Below are positions 35,648 to 43,589 of a stretch of 64,000 nt of DNA, piece by piece. Positions within the stretch are counted from its first letter, which is position 1. Every line of letters starts with the position of its first letter. Position numbers and translations under genes: made by a program. The stretch comes from an uncultured Bacteroidales bacterium (lineage in GTDB: Bacteria > Bacteroidota > Bacteroidia > Bacteroidales > UBA932). The stretch covers positions 1-64,000 of the forward strand of contig CASGDV010000123.1 in NCBI GenBank assembly GCA_949300335.1, in the 5' to 3' direction. The notes under the pieces were generated by a model. The model made no database searches and had not been told where the DNA came from. It was given only the letters and a program-made list of their open reading frames with translations.

Positions 35648-36843
35648 AATCAATAAGGGAAATATACAGAATCGGCAAAGGTCCTTCGAGCAGTCATACA
35701 ATGGGACCGGCAAAAGCTGCGGGAATGTATCTGGAACATCACAAGGATGCATCGGACTTCCATGTCACACTGTTCGGTTCGCTGGCGGCAACAGGCAAAG
35801 GCCATCTTACCGATGTCGCAATCGAGGAAGTTCTGGGCCCTGCCGGCAAAGTGGAAATCGAATGGCAGCCGAAAATCTTCCTCCCCTTCCATCCGAATGC
35901 GATGAAGATTTCAGTCATGGGAGAGGATGGCACCAGACATGATGAATGGACATTTTACAGCATTGGAGGCGGGGCAGTAAAATGTGATGAACTGCCATAT
36001 GAAGAGACTCCGGACATATATCCGCTCAATTCGATGAACGAACTGCTCTCCTGGTGCAACAAATACGGGAAAGCATACTGGGAATATGTTGGGGAAATGG
36101 AAGATTCGGGAATCTGGGATTATCTGAATGAAATATGGAAAACCATGTGCGATGCCATCGAAAGGGGGCTTGACAAGGAAGGAGTGCTTCCCGGACCGCT
36201 TCATCTGCGCAGAAAAGCTGCAAACTACTTCATCAGGGCTGAAGGCTACAAGGATGTCCTGCGCACCAGAGGACTCATTTTCGCTTATACGCTGGCCGTA
36301 TGCGAAGAGAATGCCAGCGGAGGCATCATAGTGACAGCACCTACATGCGGTTCCTGCGGAGTACTGCCAGGAGTGCTATACCATTTGAAAAAAGTCTATG
36401 AGTTCAGCGACAAGCGGATCATACGTTCACTGGCTACTGCGGCGATGGTAGGAAACGTCGTCAAGCAAAATGCATCAATATCCGGAGCTGAAGTAGGCTG
36501 TCAGGGTGAAGTAGGCGTCGCATGCGCCATGACTGCAGCCGCAGCCAACCAGCTGATGGGAGGGAGTCCGGCACAGATAGAGTATTCGGCTGAAATGGGA
36601 CTCGAACATCATCTGGGCATGACGTGCGACCCTATATGCGGGCTCGTACAGATTCCATGTATAGAAAGAAATGCATATGCGGCTGCAAGAGCGCTCGACG
36701 CAAATATTTACGCATCTTACACAGACGGCCTTCACAGAGTGTCCTTCGATCAGGTGGTTTCCGTCATGAAGCAGACAGGAAAGGATCTTCCGTCATTGTA
36801 CAAGGAGACAGGAGAAGGCGGTCTTGCAAAGACGTTCATATAA
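35644..36843 (+). CDS. sdaA: L-serine ammonia-lyase, iron-sulfur type, single chain
   Basis: Converts L-serine to pyruvate and ammonia using an oxygen-sensitive [4Fe-4S] cluster. The N-terminal beta domain starts KGPSSSHTMGP (12-22); the C-terminal alpha domain holds cysteines at 235, 238, 286, 294, 328, 332 and 339 (APTCGSCG, GCQGEVGVAC, MTCDPICG), among which the cluster ligands lie. 399 residues, beta and alpha domains fused. Serine made from glycine could be degraded here. It may be co-transcribed with the peptidase and oxidoreductase (44-base gap). Confidence 0.94.
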   Translation: MKSIREIYRIGKGPSSSHTMGPAKAAGMYLEHHKDASDFHVTLFGSLAATGKGHLTDVAIEEVLGPAGKVEIEWQPKIFLPFHPNAMKISVMGEDGTRHDEWTFYSIGGGAVKCDELPYEETPDIYPLNSMNELLSWCNKYGKAYWEYVGEMEDSGIWDYLNEIWKTMCDAIERGLDKEGVLPGPLHLRRKAANYFIRAEGYKDVLRTRGLIFAYTLAVCEENASGGIIVTAPTCGSCGVLPGVLYHLKKVYEFSDKRIIRSLATAAMVGNVVKQNASISGAEVGCQGEVGVACAMTAAAANQLMGGSPAQIEYSAEMGLEHHLGMTCDPICGLVQIPCIERNAYAAARALDANIYASYTDGLHRVSFDQVVSVMKQTGKDLPSLYKETGEGGLAKTFI

Positions 36844-36851
36844 AAAAAGAA

Positions 36852-36879
36852 GCAGGCAACTGAATAGTAAGATGCCTGC
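36852..36879 (+). terminator. Hairpin after sdaA, possible terminator
   Basis: GCAGGCA (36852-36858) pairs with TGCCTGC (36873-36879), 8 bases after the stop. No T-run follows, so as a terminator it would be weak or factor-dependent. Confidence 0.4.
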
Positions 36880-36911
36880 ATAAAAGAAAAAATAGAATGT
36901 GTGTGTGTGCT

Positions 36912-36956
36912 ATCATTCTTTCTCAAGAATGATATGCAAATGTAGGACATTTGCAT
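36912..36956. repeat. Two adjacent perfect 9-bp inverted repeats before the AraC gene
   Basis: ATCATTCTT-tctc-AAGAATGAT (36912-36933) and, without a gap, ATGCAAATG-tagga-CATTTGCAT (36934-36956). A smaller GATAT-ga-ATATC follows at about 36959-36970. They lie 58-102 bases upstream of the AraC-type ATG; candidate operators or structured leader. Confidence 0.6.
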
Positions 36957-37013
36957 GAGATATGAATATCAAATATCTTACCATTTGTTACAGAATTGAC
37001 ACATTTTTGAAAC

Positions 37014-37862
37014 ATGAAAGATATTAAAGCCGAGTTTGAAATCGACCTGTACAACATCAACGTGAATGAGAGTCCGCCTCTGGAAATAAGATATCCTGGA
37101 GGAGAATATATTACTCTCAACTGTTTCCTTGCCATCATATGCATTGAAGGAGAAGCCGATATTTTCATAAATTACAAGAAATATCATATGAGCAAGTCAT
37201 CCTTCGTGATTCTGGAAAGGAATATTCCTTTTTTCTTCAGTACTTTTTCAAATGACCTGAATATTGACGTCATAAGAATAGGAGGCAATGTCGACGCAAT
37301 AGCACATGATGAATCTCTGAGGGTACAGATGGGCATAAATGCAAGAGAGAAACCTCTGTACAGTATTTCCGAATACAAGCTCGATTTTTTCCACAGGATT
37401 CATTCATATATGAAATATCTTATGGACTGTCCGCCTGATACGTTTTCCAGCCTGATAATAAAAAACTATATGAATATTCTCATGCTGGAAGCATACAAGA
37501 TAATGCAGGAGGATAAAAAACCAGGGACATCCAAAAGGGAGAACACGCTTGCATTCAATTTCCTTCATTGTCTTGAAGAAAATTTCAGAAAAGAAAGGAA
37601 GGTCAGATTCTATGCCGACAAACTCAACGTTTCGACCAAGCACCTGACCTGTTCCATAATGGAAGTAACGGGGAAACACCCGTCAACCTGGATAGAGAAC
37701 TACTCTGTCATGGAGATAAAGAAACTGCTTAGCATGAGCAGTCTGAGCATCAAGGAAATCAGCTATGAACTGAACTTTTCAAGTTCGTCGCATCTTTCTC
37801 ACTTCTTCAAACAACAGACGGGCATGACGCCCGTCGAATATAGAAAGAAGTACTCGTTCTGA
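37014..37862 (+). CDS. AraC-family transcriptional regulator
   Basis: 282-residue regulator: an N-terminal sensing domain of cupin-like predicted beta structure (about 1-110), then a linker and the C-terminal double helix-turn-helix (about 190-282) with FYADKLNVSTKHLTCSI and the signature ISYELNFSSSSHLSHFFKQQTGMTPVEYRK. The ligand is unknown. It stands alone after sdaA and converges on pyrF. Stacked inverted repeats upstream may be its own operator. Confidence 0.9.
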   Translation: MKDIKAEFEIDLYNINVNESPPLEIRYPGGEYITLNCFLAIICIEGEADIFINYKKYHMSKSSFVILERNIPFFFSTFSNDLNIDVIRIGGNVDAIAHDESLRVQMGINAREKPLYSISEYKLDFFHRIHSYMKYLMDCPPDTFSSLIIKNYMNILMLEAYKIMQEDKKPGTSKRENTLAFNFLHCLEENFRKERKVRFYADKLNVSTKHLTCSIMEVTGKHPSTWIENYSVMEIKKLLSMSSLSIKEISYELNFSSSSHLSHFFKQQTGMTPVEYRKKYSF

Positions 37863-37865
37863 GAA

Positions 37866-38714
37866 TCAAATACCGAATTTGGCTGTTTCCTCAGCAATTC
37901 TGGCTGCGGCAGCCGTAAATTTTTCGGATGAATCGGCATAGAGTATTCCTCGCGATGAATTGATCAGAATACCTCCGAAATCATTTGCGCCGTACCTGAT
38001 CACTTCTTCAGCAGAACCTCCCTGCGCGCCTACACCTGGGACAAGGAAGAAATTATCGGGACAGAACTCACGGATTTCCGACAATTTATCTGCCTTTGTT
38101 GCACCTACCACAAACATCATGTTGTCAGGTGTGGATACAGACATCATTTCTTCCATGACCGCACGGTACAGCGGTTTCCCGTCCTTTGTCGCATTCTGGA
38201 ACTGATATGCCGAAGAGTTTGAAGTCAACGCAAGCACAATTGCCCATTTATCTTTGTATTCCAGAAAAGGAGATACGCTGTCCACACCCATATATGGAGC
38301 CAATGTCACGGCATCGAAATCCATTGTTTCAAAAAATGCCTTGGCATACATCCTTGCAGTATTGCCTATATCTCCCCTTTTTGCATCCGCAATCAGGAAT
38401 ATATCAGGATAATTGCTTCTGATATAGGATACCGTTGCATCCAATGCCCTCATCCCGTCAATACCGTAACATTCATAAAATGCCAGATTCGGCTTATACG
38501 CCACACAGTGTTCCGCTGTAGCATCAATGACAGCCTTGTTGAATTCGACTATGGATCGTGCTTTCCCCTTGAACAGCTGCCCCATTGCGGCAACTTCCCC
38601 CTTGGACGCAAGGGCCTTGACATGTTCCGGCATCTTATCAAAATCCACATCCAGGCCTACGCAGAGCATGCTGTGTTTCCTCAAAATATTCCCATATAGC
38701 TGTTCTCTGTTCAT
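37866..38714 (-). CDS. pyrF: Orotidine 5'-phosphate decarboxylase, type 2
   Basis: Last step of UMP synthesis. The 282-residue TIM barrel shows the type 2 form: MLCVGLDVDFDKMP, AYKPNLAFYECYG, and the catalytic DAKRGDIGNTA block (Asp110, Lys112, Asp115). PGVGAQGG near the C-terminus binds phosphate. It follows the M20 dipeptidase gene by 14 bases and is probably in the same transcript; the AraC gene converges with a 3-base gap. Confidence 0.95.
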   Translation of the reverse strand: MNREQLYGNILRKHSMLCVGLDVDFDKMPEHVKALASKGEVAAMGQLFKGKARSIVEFNKAVIDATAEHCVAYKPNLAFYECYGIDGMRALDATVSYIRSNYPDIFLIADAKRGDIGNTARMYAKAFFETMDFDAVTLAPYMGVDSVSPFLEYKDKWAIVLALTSNSSAYQFQNATKDGKPLYRAVMEEMMSVSTPDNMMFVVGATKADKLSEIREFCPDNFFLVPGVGAQGGSAEEVIRYGANDFGGILINSSRGILYADSSEKFTAAAARIAEETAKFGI

Positions 38715-38728
38715 ATTTCAATTAATAT

Positions 38729-40084
38729 TTATTTCTTTTCAAAGTATTTGTAGAATAAAGATATGGCTTCCATTCCCGAGAACAATTGTTTCAGCAGATA
38801 GCTTTCATTCGGTGAATGTATTGTATCTCTCTCAAGACCGAATCCCATGAGCAACGGATCAATCCCCAGAATACGCTGCAAATCTGCCAGCACGGGTATA
38901 CTGCCGCCTCCCCTGCTTGGAACCGGTTCGATGCCATAAACTTCGGCCATGGCCCTGGAAGCTGCCTGATATGCCGGTGAAGATATAGGTATGAGAAACC
39001 CGTTGCCTCCATGATGAGGCGTAATTTCAACGGAGACATAATCTGGCGCAATCGATTTGAAGTGCTCCGAAAAAAGTTCGGTTATCTTCGCACTGTCCTG
39101 ATTAGGGACAAGCCTCATCGATATCTTGGCATATGCTTCGGAAGGAAGGACAGTCTTGGCTCCTTCGCCCGTATAGCCGCCCCATATACCGTTCACATCC
39201 AATGAAGGTCTGATACCGGTACGTTCAAGGGTCGTATATCCCTTCTCTCCTTTAACTTCCCTTATGCCTAGAAAATCCTTGTATTCACCAAGGTCGAACG
39301 GCGCCCGGGAAAGTTTCATCCTGTCCTCATCACTCAGTTCTACAACATCGTCATAAAAGCCCTTCACGGTTATACGGCCGTCTCCGTCTATCAAAGAGGA
39401 TATCATATCGCACAGGACATTAATCGGATTTGCCACAGCACCTCCGTAATGTCCAGAATGCAAATCCTTGTCAGGACCCGTCACCTTGACTTCCACATAT
39501 GAAAGTCCTCTCATTCCGCAATTGATGGACGGTACCGATTCTGATATCATTGTCGTATCTGAAACCAGAATCACGTCGGCTTTAAGAAGCTCTCTGTTCT
39601 TTTCAGCCCATGCGGCGAGTGAAGGACTTCCTATTTCCTCTTCACCCTCAAAGAGAAATTTGACATTATGCCTGAGCTTTCCTTCTCTGACAAGATATTC
39701 GAACGCCTTTATATGCATGAACAACTGTCCCTTGTCATCATTCGCGCCCCTGGCATATATTGCACCGTCCCTGATTTCAGGTTCAAAAGGGTCTGACTTC
39801 CACAACTCGAGAGGATCGACAGGCTGTACGTCATAATGTCCGTAGACAAGGACAGTCGGCCATGATTCGTCGACAAACCTGGAGCCGAATACTACTGGAT
39901 GCCCGGACGTCGGACAGACTTCGGCCCGATCGGCTCCCGCTTCTCTCAAAAGTTCCGCCAGACGTTCAGCGCATTTCAACATATCAGGTTTCCTCTCAGC
40001 TGCCGAACTAATCGATGGAATACGCAGAATAGAGAACAATTCATCAAAGAACCTTTGTTTGTTGGTTTCTATGTAAGTCTTCAT
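38729..40084 (-). CDS. M20-family dipeptidase
   Basis: Cytosolic zinc peptidase of 451 residues, carnosinase/CNDP-like. Metal and catalytic residues: His83 and Asp85 in YGHYDVQP, Asp116 in ARGANDDKGQ, the FEGEEEIGS pair Glu149-Glu150, and a late His in RDTIHSPNES. A dimerisation domain is inserted at about 190-310. Substrate dipeptides are not predictable. A consensus promoter lies at 40167-40137 and pyrF follows 14 bases later. Confidence 0.92.
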   Translation of the reverse strand: MKTYIETNKQRFFDELFSILRIPSISSAAERKPDMLKCAERLAELLREAGADRAEVCPTSGHPVVFGSRFVDESWPTVLVYGHYDVQPVDPLELWKSDPFEPEIRDGAIYARGANDDKGQLFMHIKAFEYLVREGKLRHNVKFLFEGEEEIGSPSLAAWAEKNRELLKADVILVSDTTMISESVPSINCGMRGLSYVEVKVTGPDKDLHSGHYGGAVANPINVLCDMISSLIDGDGRITVKGFYDDVVELSDEDRMKLSRAPFDLGEYKDFLGIREVKGEKGYTTLERTGIRPSLDVNGIWGGYTGEGAKTVLPSEAYAKISMRLVPNQDSAKITELFSEHFKSIAPDYVSVEITPHHGGNGFLIPISSPAYQAASRAMAEVYGIEPVPSRGGGSIPVLADLQRILGIDPLLMGFGLERDTIHSPNESYLLKQLFSGMEAISLFYKYFEKK

Positions 40085-40111
40085 AAATAAAATCTGACAT
40101 TAATAAAAAAA

Positions 40112-40137
40112 GCGAGCCACGCAGACGCATGACTCAC
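40112..40137 (-). terminator. Terminator of clpX
   Basis: On the minus strand GAGTCATGC (40135-40127), loop GTCT, GCGTGGCTC (40122-40114) with two G-U pairs, then a run of seven T (40111-40104 region). It overlaps the dipeptidase transcription start. Confidence 0.7.
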
Positions 40138-40167
40138 AAATTTACTAAAAAACCGTCATTTCGCAAA
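40137..40167 (-). promoter_or_regulatory. Consensus promoter of dipeptidase-pyrF
   Basis: Minus strand TTTG (40167-40164), 19 bases, TAAATTTG (40144-40137): complete match. The predicted start, about 40131, falls in the 5' arm of the clpX terminator hairpin. Confidence 0.75.
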
Positions 40168-40206
40168 CAATCGGCAACTCCTGCCGTACCGAACCTTACG
40201 GTAACG

Positions 40207-41421
40207 TCATTCAGCAAGCTTTGTCCGCGCATATTCCAATGTCAAAACGAACGACTTCTTTCTTGAAGAAGGGGCGTCATACATTGCATCCGTCATAATC
40301 CTTTCGCAAATGGAACGAAGGCCGCGTGCACCGAGTTTTTTCTCTATCGCAGTATCGACAACAAGTTCATAGACTTCTGGTTCCACTTCCAGTTTAATCC
40401 CGTCAATCTCGAAAAGTTTCTCGTATTGTTTCATTATAGCATTCTTCGGTTCTGTCAGAATCCTGAGCAATGCTGCACGATCCAGCTGGTCCAGATATGT
40501 TATGACGGGAAGACGGCCGATTATTTCAGGAATCAGTCCATAAGACTTCAAGTCCTGGGCGGATACATACTGAAGAAGATTTTGCTTGTCAACCATAGGT
40601 TTGTTTGAAGAACCGAAACCAATGATACTGGTGTTCATCCTCTGGGCAATCTTCCTCTCGATACCCTCGAACGCGCCGCCGCATATGAACAGGATGTTCT
40701 GAGTATTGACATGAATGAATTCCTGCTCGGGATGCTTTCTGCCGCCTTTCGGAGGTACGTTGACGACATTGCCTTCGAGAAGTTTCAGCATCGCCTGCTG
40801 TACACCTTCTCCCGATACATCTCGCGTGATGGAAGGATTATCGCTTTTTCTTGCAATCTTGTCGATTTCATCAATGAAAACTATGCCTCGCTCAGCCTTT
40901 TCCACATCATAGTCGGCCTCCTGAAGCAGTCTTGTAAGAATACTCTCCACATCCTCTCCGACATAGCCTGCTTCTGTAAGTACGGTAGCATCGACTATAG
41001 TGAAAGGCACATTCAAAAGTTTTGCTATGGTCTTTGCCATCAAGGTTTTTCCCGTTCCGGTAGGCCCGACCATAAGGATATTCGACTTTTCAAGTTCAAG
41101 GTCACTGGAATCGAACAAATTGTTGTTGACCCTCTTGTAATGGTTGTATACTGCAACAGACAGAAGTTTCTTTGCTCGATCCTGCCCTATTACATACTGG
41201 TCAAGAAAAGCATGTATTTCCTTAGGTTTCATCAAAGCCTCGATTTTTTCCGGCTTTTTCTTTGTGGACTTGTCGAAATCCTGCAAATATTCGTTGCCGA
41301 GTTTTATGCAATCTGAACAAATGCAGGCATCCAAACCCTGAAGCAGGAGTGGAACTTCATGTTCACTCCTGCCACAAAACATACAATATCTTTCCTTGCC
41401 GTTATTATGCTGTTTTGCCAT
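40207..41421 (-). CDS. clpX: ATP-dependent Clp protease ATP-binding subunit ClpX
   Basis: Hexameric AAA+ unfoldase that feeds proteins to ClpP. The N-terminal zinc-binding domain has [11 protein letters not shown] and CICSDC (Cys13/Cys16 and the second pair). Walker A GPTGTGKT, Walker [12 protein letters not shown], the IGF loop for ClpP docking (SIIGFGSS) and a sensor ARGLRSICE are present. 404 residues. Third gene of tig-clpP-clpX, 15 bases after clpP, with its own terminator. Confidence 0.97.
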   Translation of the reverse strand: MAKQHNNGKERYCMFCGRSEHEVPLLLQGLDACICSDCIKLGNEYLQDFDKSTKKKPEKIEALMKPKEIHAFLDQYVIGQDRAKKLLSVAVYNHYKRVNNNLFDSSDLELEKSNILMVGPTGTGKTLMAKTIAKLLNVPFTIVDATVLTEAGYVGEDVESILTRLLQEADYDVEKAERGIVFIDEIDKIARKSDNPSITRDVSGEGVQQAMLKLLEGNVVNVPPKGGRKHPEQEFIHVNTQNILFICGGAFEGIERKIAQRMNTSIIGFGSSNKPMVDKQNLLQYVSAQDLKSYGLIPEIIGRLPVITYLDQLDRAALLRILTEPKNAIMKQYEKLFEIDGIKLEVEPEVYELVVDTAIEKKLGARGLRSICERIMTDAMYDAPSSRKKSFVLTLEYARTKLAE

Positions 41422-41436
41422 AAATAAAAAACTCCG

Positions 41437-42105
41437 TCATTTCTTTCCTCTGAGAATTTCATCAATCATGCCGTATTCGAGAGCTTCTCCCGATGTCATC
41501 CAATAATCCCTGTCTGCATCGGAAATTATCTTTTCCAAAGGTTTACCTGTATGTTCCGAAATGATTGTATAAAGCTCATTCTTCACCTTAAGTATCTCTC
41601 TTGCAGCAATCTCAATATCTGAAGCCTGTCCCTGGGCTCCTCCGAGCGGCTGATGTATCATGACTCTGGAATGAGGCAGTGCAGACCTTTTTCCGGGTGC
41701 CCCGGCACAGAGAAGTACAGCTCCCATAGATGCCGCCATTCCCGTACATATTGTAGCCACGTCAGGCTCTACAAGCTGCATCGTATCATATATGCCCAGA
41801 CCGGAAGAGACAGAACCGCCGGGAGTATTGAGATATATCGAGATGTCGGCAGAACTGTCATTTGACGCCAGAAAAAGCAACTGTGCCTGGATTATGTTCG
41901 CCACATCATCATCTATAGGTACCCCGAGGAAAATTATCCTGTCCATCATGAGCCTGCTGAAGACATCCATTGACGCCACATTCAATTTCCTTTCCTCTAT
42001 TATGGTAGGATTTATATAGGCATCGTATGCACTGCGGAAACGGTGCATTGTCATGGAACTTATTCCATGCTCCAGACGGGCATATCTGTCAAATTCCTTA
42101 TCCAT
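41437..42105 (-). CDS. clpP: ATP-dependent Clp protease proteolytic subunit ClpP
   Basis: Tetradecameric serine protease. Catalytic Ser126 in GMAASMGA and His151 in MIHQPLGGAQGQASD are clear; the Asp lies in the C-terminal third. 222 residues, with an N-terminal propeptide-like extension of about 25 residues. It lies 6 bases after tig and 15 before clpX. Confidence 0.97.
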   Translation of the reverse strand: MDKEFDRYARLEHGISSMTMHRFRSAYDAYINPTIIEERKLNVASMDVFSRLMMDRIIFLGVPIDDDVANIIQAQLLFLASNDSSADISIYLNTPGGSVSSGLGIYDTMQLVEPDVATICTGMAASMGAVLLCAGAPGKRSALPHSRVMIHQPLGGAQGQASDIEIAAREILKVKNELYTIISEHTGKPLEKIISDADRDYWMTSGEALEYGMIDEILRGKK

Positions 42106-42111
42106 TACAAA

Positions 42112-43428
42112 TTATTTGAGTTCACGGAATTTCTCTACGGATATCTTCTTTTTCTTCAAGGTGATGACCTCCTTCACTGCCGCAACAGTCTTCTGGTCTT
42201 CCACCTGTTCAAGAATCCTGCGTCCTTCCTTGTCCTGTTCCAGAAGAGTCATGGCATATTTCTCAATATGTTCGTCAGGAACATTGTTGATTCCGTACAT
42301 TGCATACTGGTAAGCAGCATATGCCTTGGCACTGTTCAGTAGATCAGCTTCCTCTACCTTCACCGAATATTTTTCCATAAGGTAATTCCTCACCATCTGC
42401 CAACGGAAATCAGCCAGGAACAGGTCGAACTCCTTCTCTATATCCTCCATTGTAAACTTGCCGTCGTTGGCAACGAAAATCCACCTCTTGAGGAATTTCT
42501 CCGGCAAAGCTATGGCAGCTTTCTCCACAAAATAGTTCCTGCAGTCCTTGGAGAACCTGAAATCTGATTCCTGGGCATATTCTGCCTTCAGTCTTTCCTC
42601 TATCTTCGCATCGAACTCTTCCTCGGACTTTACATTCCCTTCACCGAAAATCTTGTCGAAAGTATCCTGATTCATTTCAGCATTCACGAAAGTCTTGACA
42701 TTCTTCACCGTCATGCTGTACATAGGATCAATTGAAGCCAGTTCATCCTTGCTTATCTTAAGCATGGAAGCGCGATCAGTTTCATTGGTAAATGCCTCAT
42801 TTACATTAATTTCAACCGTATCCCCAGCTTTGAGACCTATGAACGAAGGCCTTACGGACTCTGATATATTGCGGAGGGCGACATAGGTTCCTTCCACACG
42901 ATTTTCCCCCTGAACAAAATCCACGATCATGAAGTCTTCCTCTCCGGCAGCCTCACCGTCAATCAGGGAACCATATTGTTTGAGAAGGTTGTCCTTCATC
43001 TCTTTTCTCGCTTCATCCGTTACATTTATATTGTAATAAGGGACTTCATCTTCCTTTGACAATTCGAATGCCACTTCAGGAGTGCTTGCCACGTCGAACT
43101 TGAATGTGAAATCATTTCCGTCGGTCCATTCTACAGAAGGCTGATCTTCAGATGGGAGAGGTTCTCCAACTATCCTTATCTTGTTCTCGGAAATGAAATT
43201 GTTGAGAGATTCCGATATAACGTCATTGACAGCATCCATAAGTGCAGCCTGACCATACATTTTCTCTATGAGTCCCATAGGAACCATCCCCTTTCTGAAA
43301 CCCTTGATTTCAGCGGATCTTCTATGGTCATTCAATTTTTTCTTTTTCTTGTCTGAATAATCAGCCTTATCGATCGTCAATGTAATCTCCAGATTCAGAT
43401 CGTCAATTCTGTTTTGTTCAAGTTTCAT
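42112..43428 (-). CDS. tig: Trigger factor
   Basis: Ribosome-associated chaperone for nascent chains. The N-terminal ribosome-binding region contains a divergent signature GFRKGMVPMGLIEKMYG (about 43-59), where E. coli has GFRxGKVP. A degenerate PPIase-like middle (about 150-245) and a long helical C-terminal domain follow. 438 residues. First gene of tig-clpP-clpX with a full consensus promoter upstream. Confidence 0.92.
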   Translation of the reverse strand: MKLEQNRIDDLNLEITLTIDKADYSDKKKKKLNDHRRSAEIKGFRKGMVPMGLIEKMYGQAALMDAVNDVISESLNNFISENKIRIVGEPLPSEDQPSVEWTDGNDFTFKFDVASTPEVAFELSKEDEVPYYNINVTDEARKEMKDNLLKQYGSLIDGEAAGEEDFMIVDFVQGENRVEGTYVALRNISESVRPSFIGLKAGDTVEINVNEAFTNETDRASMLKISKDELASIDPMYSMTVKNVKTFVNAEMNQDTFDKIFGEGNVKSEEEFDAKIEERLKAEYAQESDFRFSKDCRNYFVEKAAIALPEKFLKRWIFVANDGKFTMEDIEKEFDLFLADFRWQMVRNYLMEKYSVKVEEADLLNSAKAYAAYQYAMYGINNVPDEHIEKYAMTLLEQDKEGRRILEQVEDQKTVAAVKEVITLKKKKISVEKFRELK

Positions 43429-43519
43429 ATTATCAAAAAATTATTATTATAATCATTTTCACGCGGATCCCCGTCTTTCCAGGTAACAGGAAACACCGGA
43501 GATATAAGCGATAAGCTTG

Positions 43520-43550
43520 CAAAATTAAATATTATGCGACAATTTTCAAA
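43520..43550 (-). promoter_or_regulatory. Consensus promoter of tig-clpP-clpX
   Basis: Minus strand TTTG (43550-43547), 19 bases, TAATTTTG (43527-43520). Predicted leader about 85 bases. Confidence 0.75.
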
Positions 43551-43589
43551 ATAATATGTCACATCAGCTTCCGTACGGTATAGGAGGTT

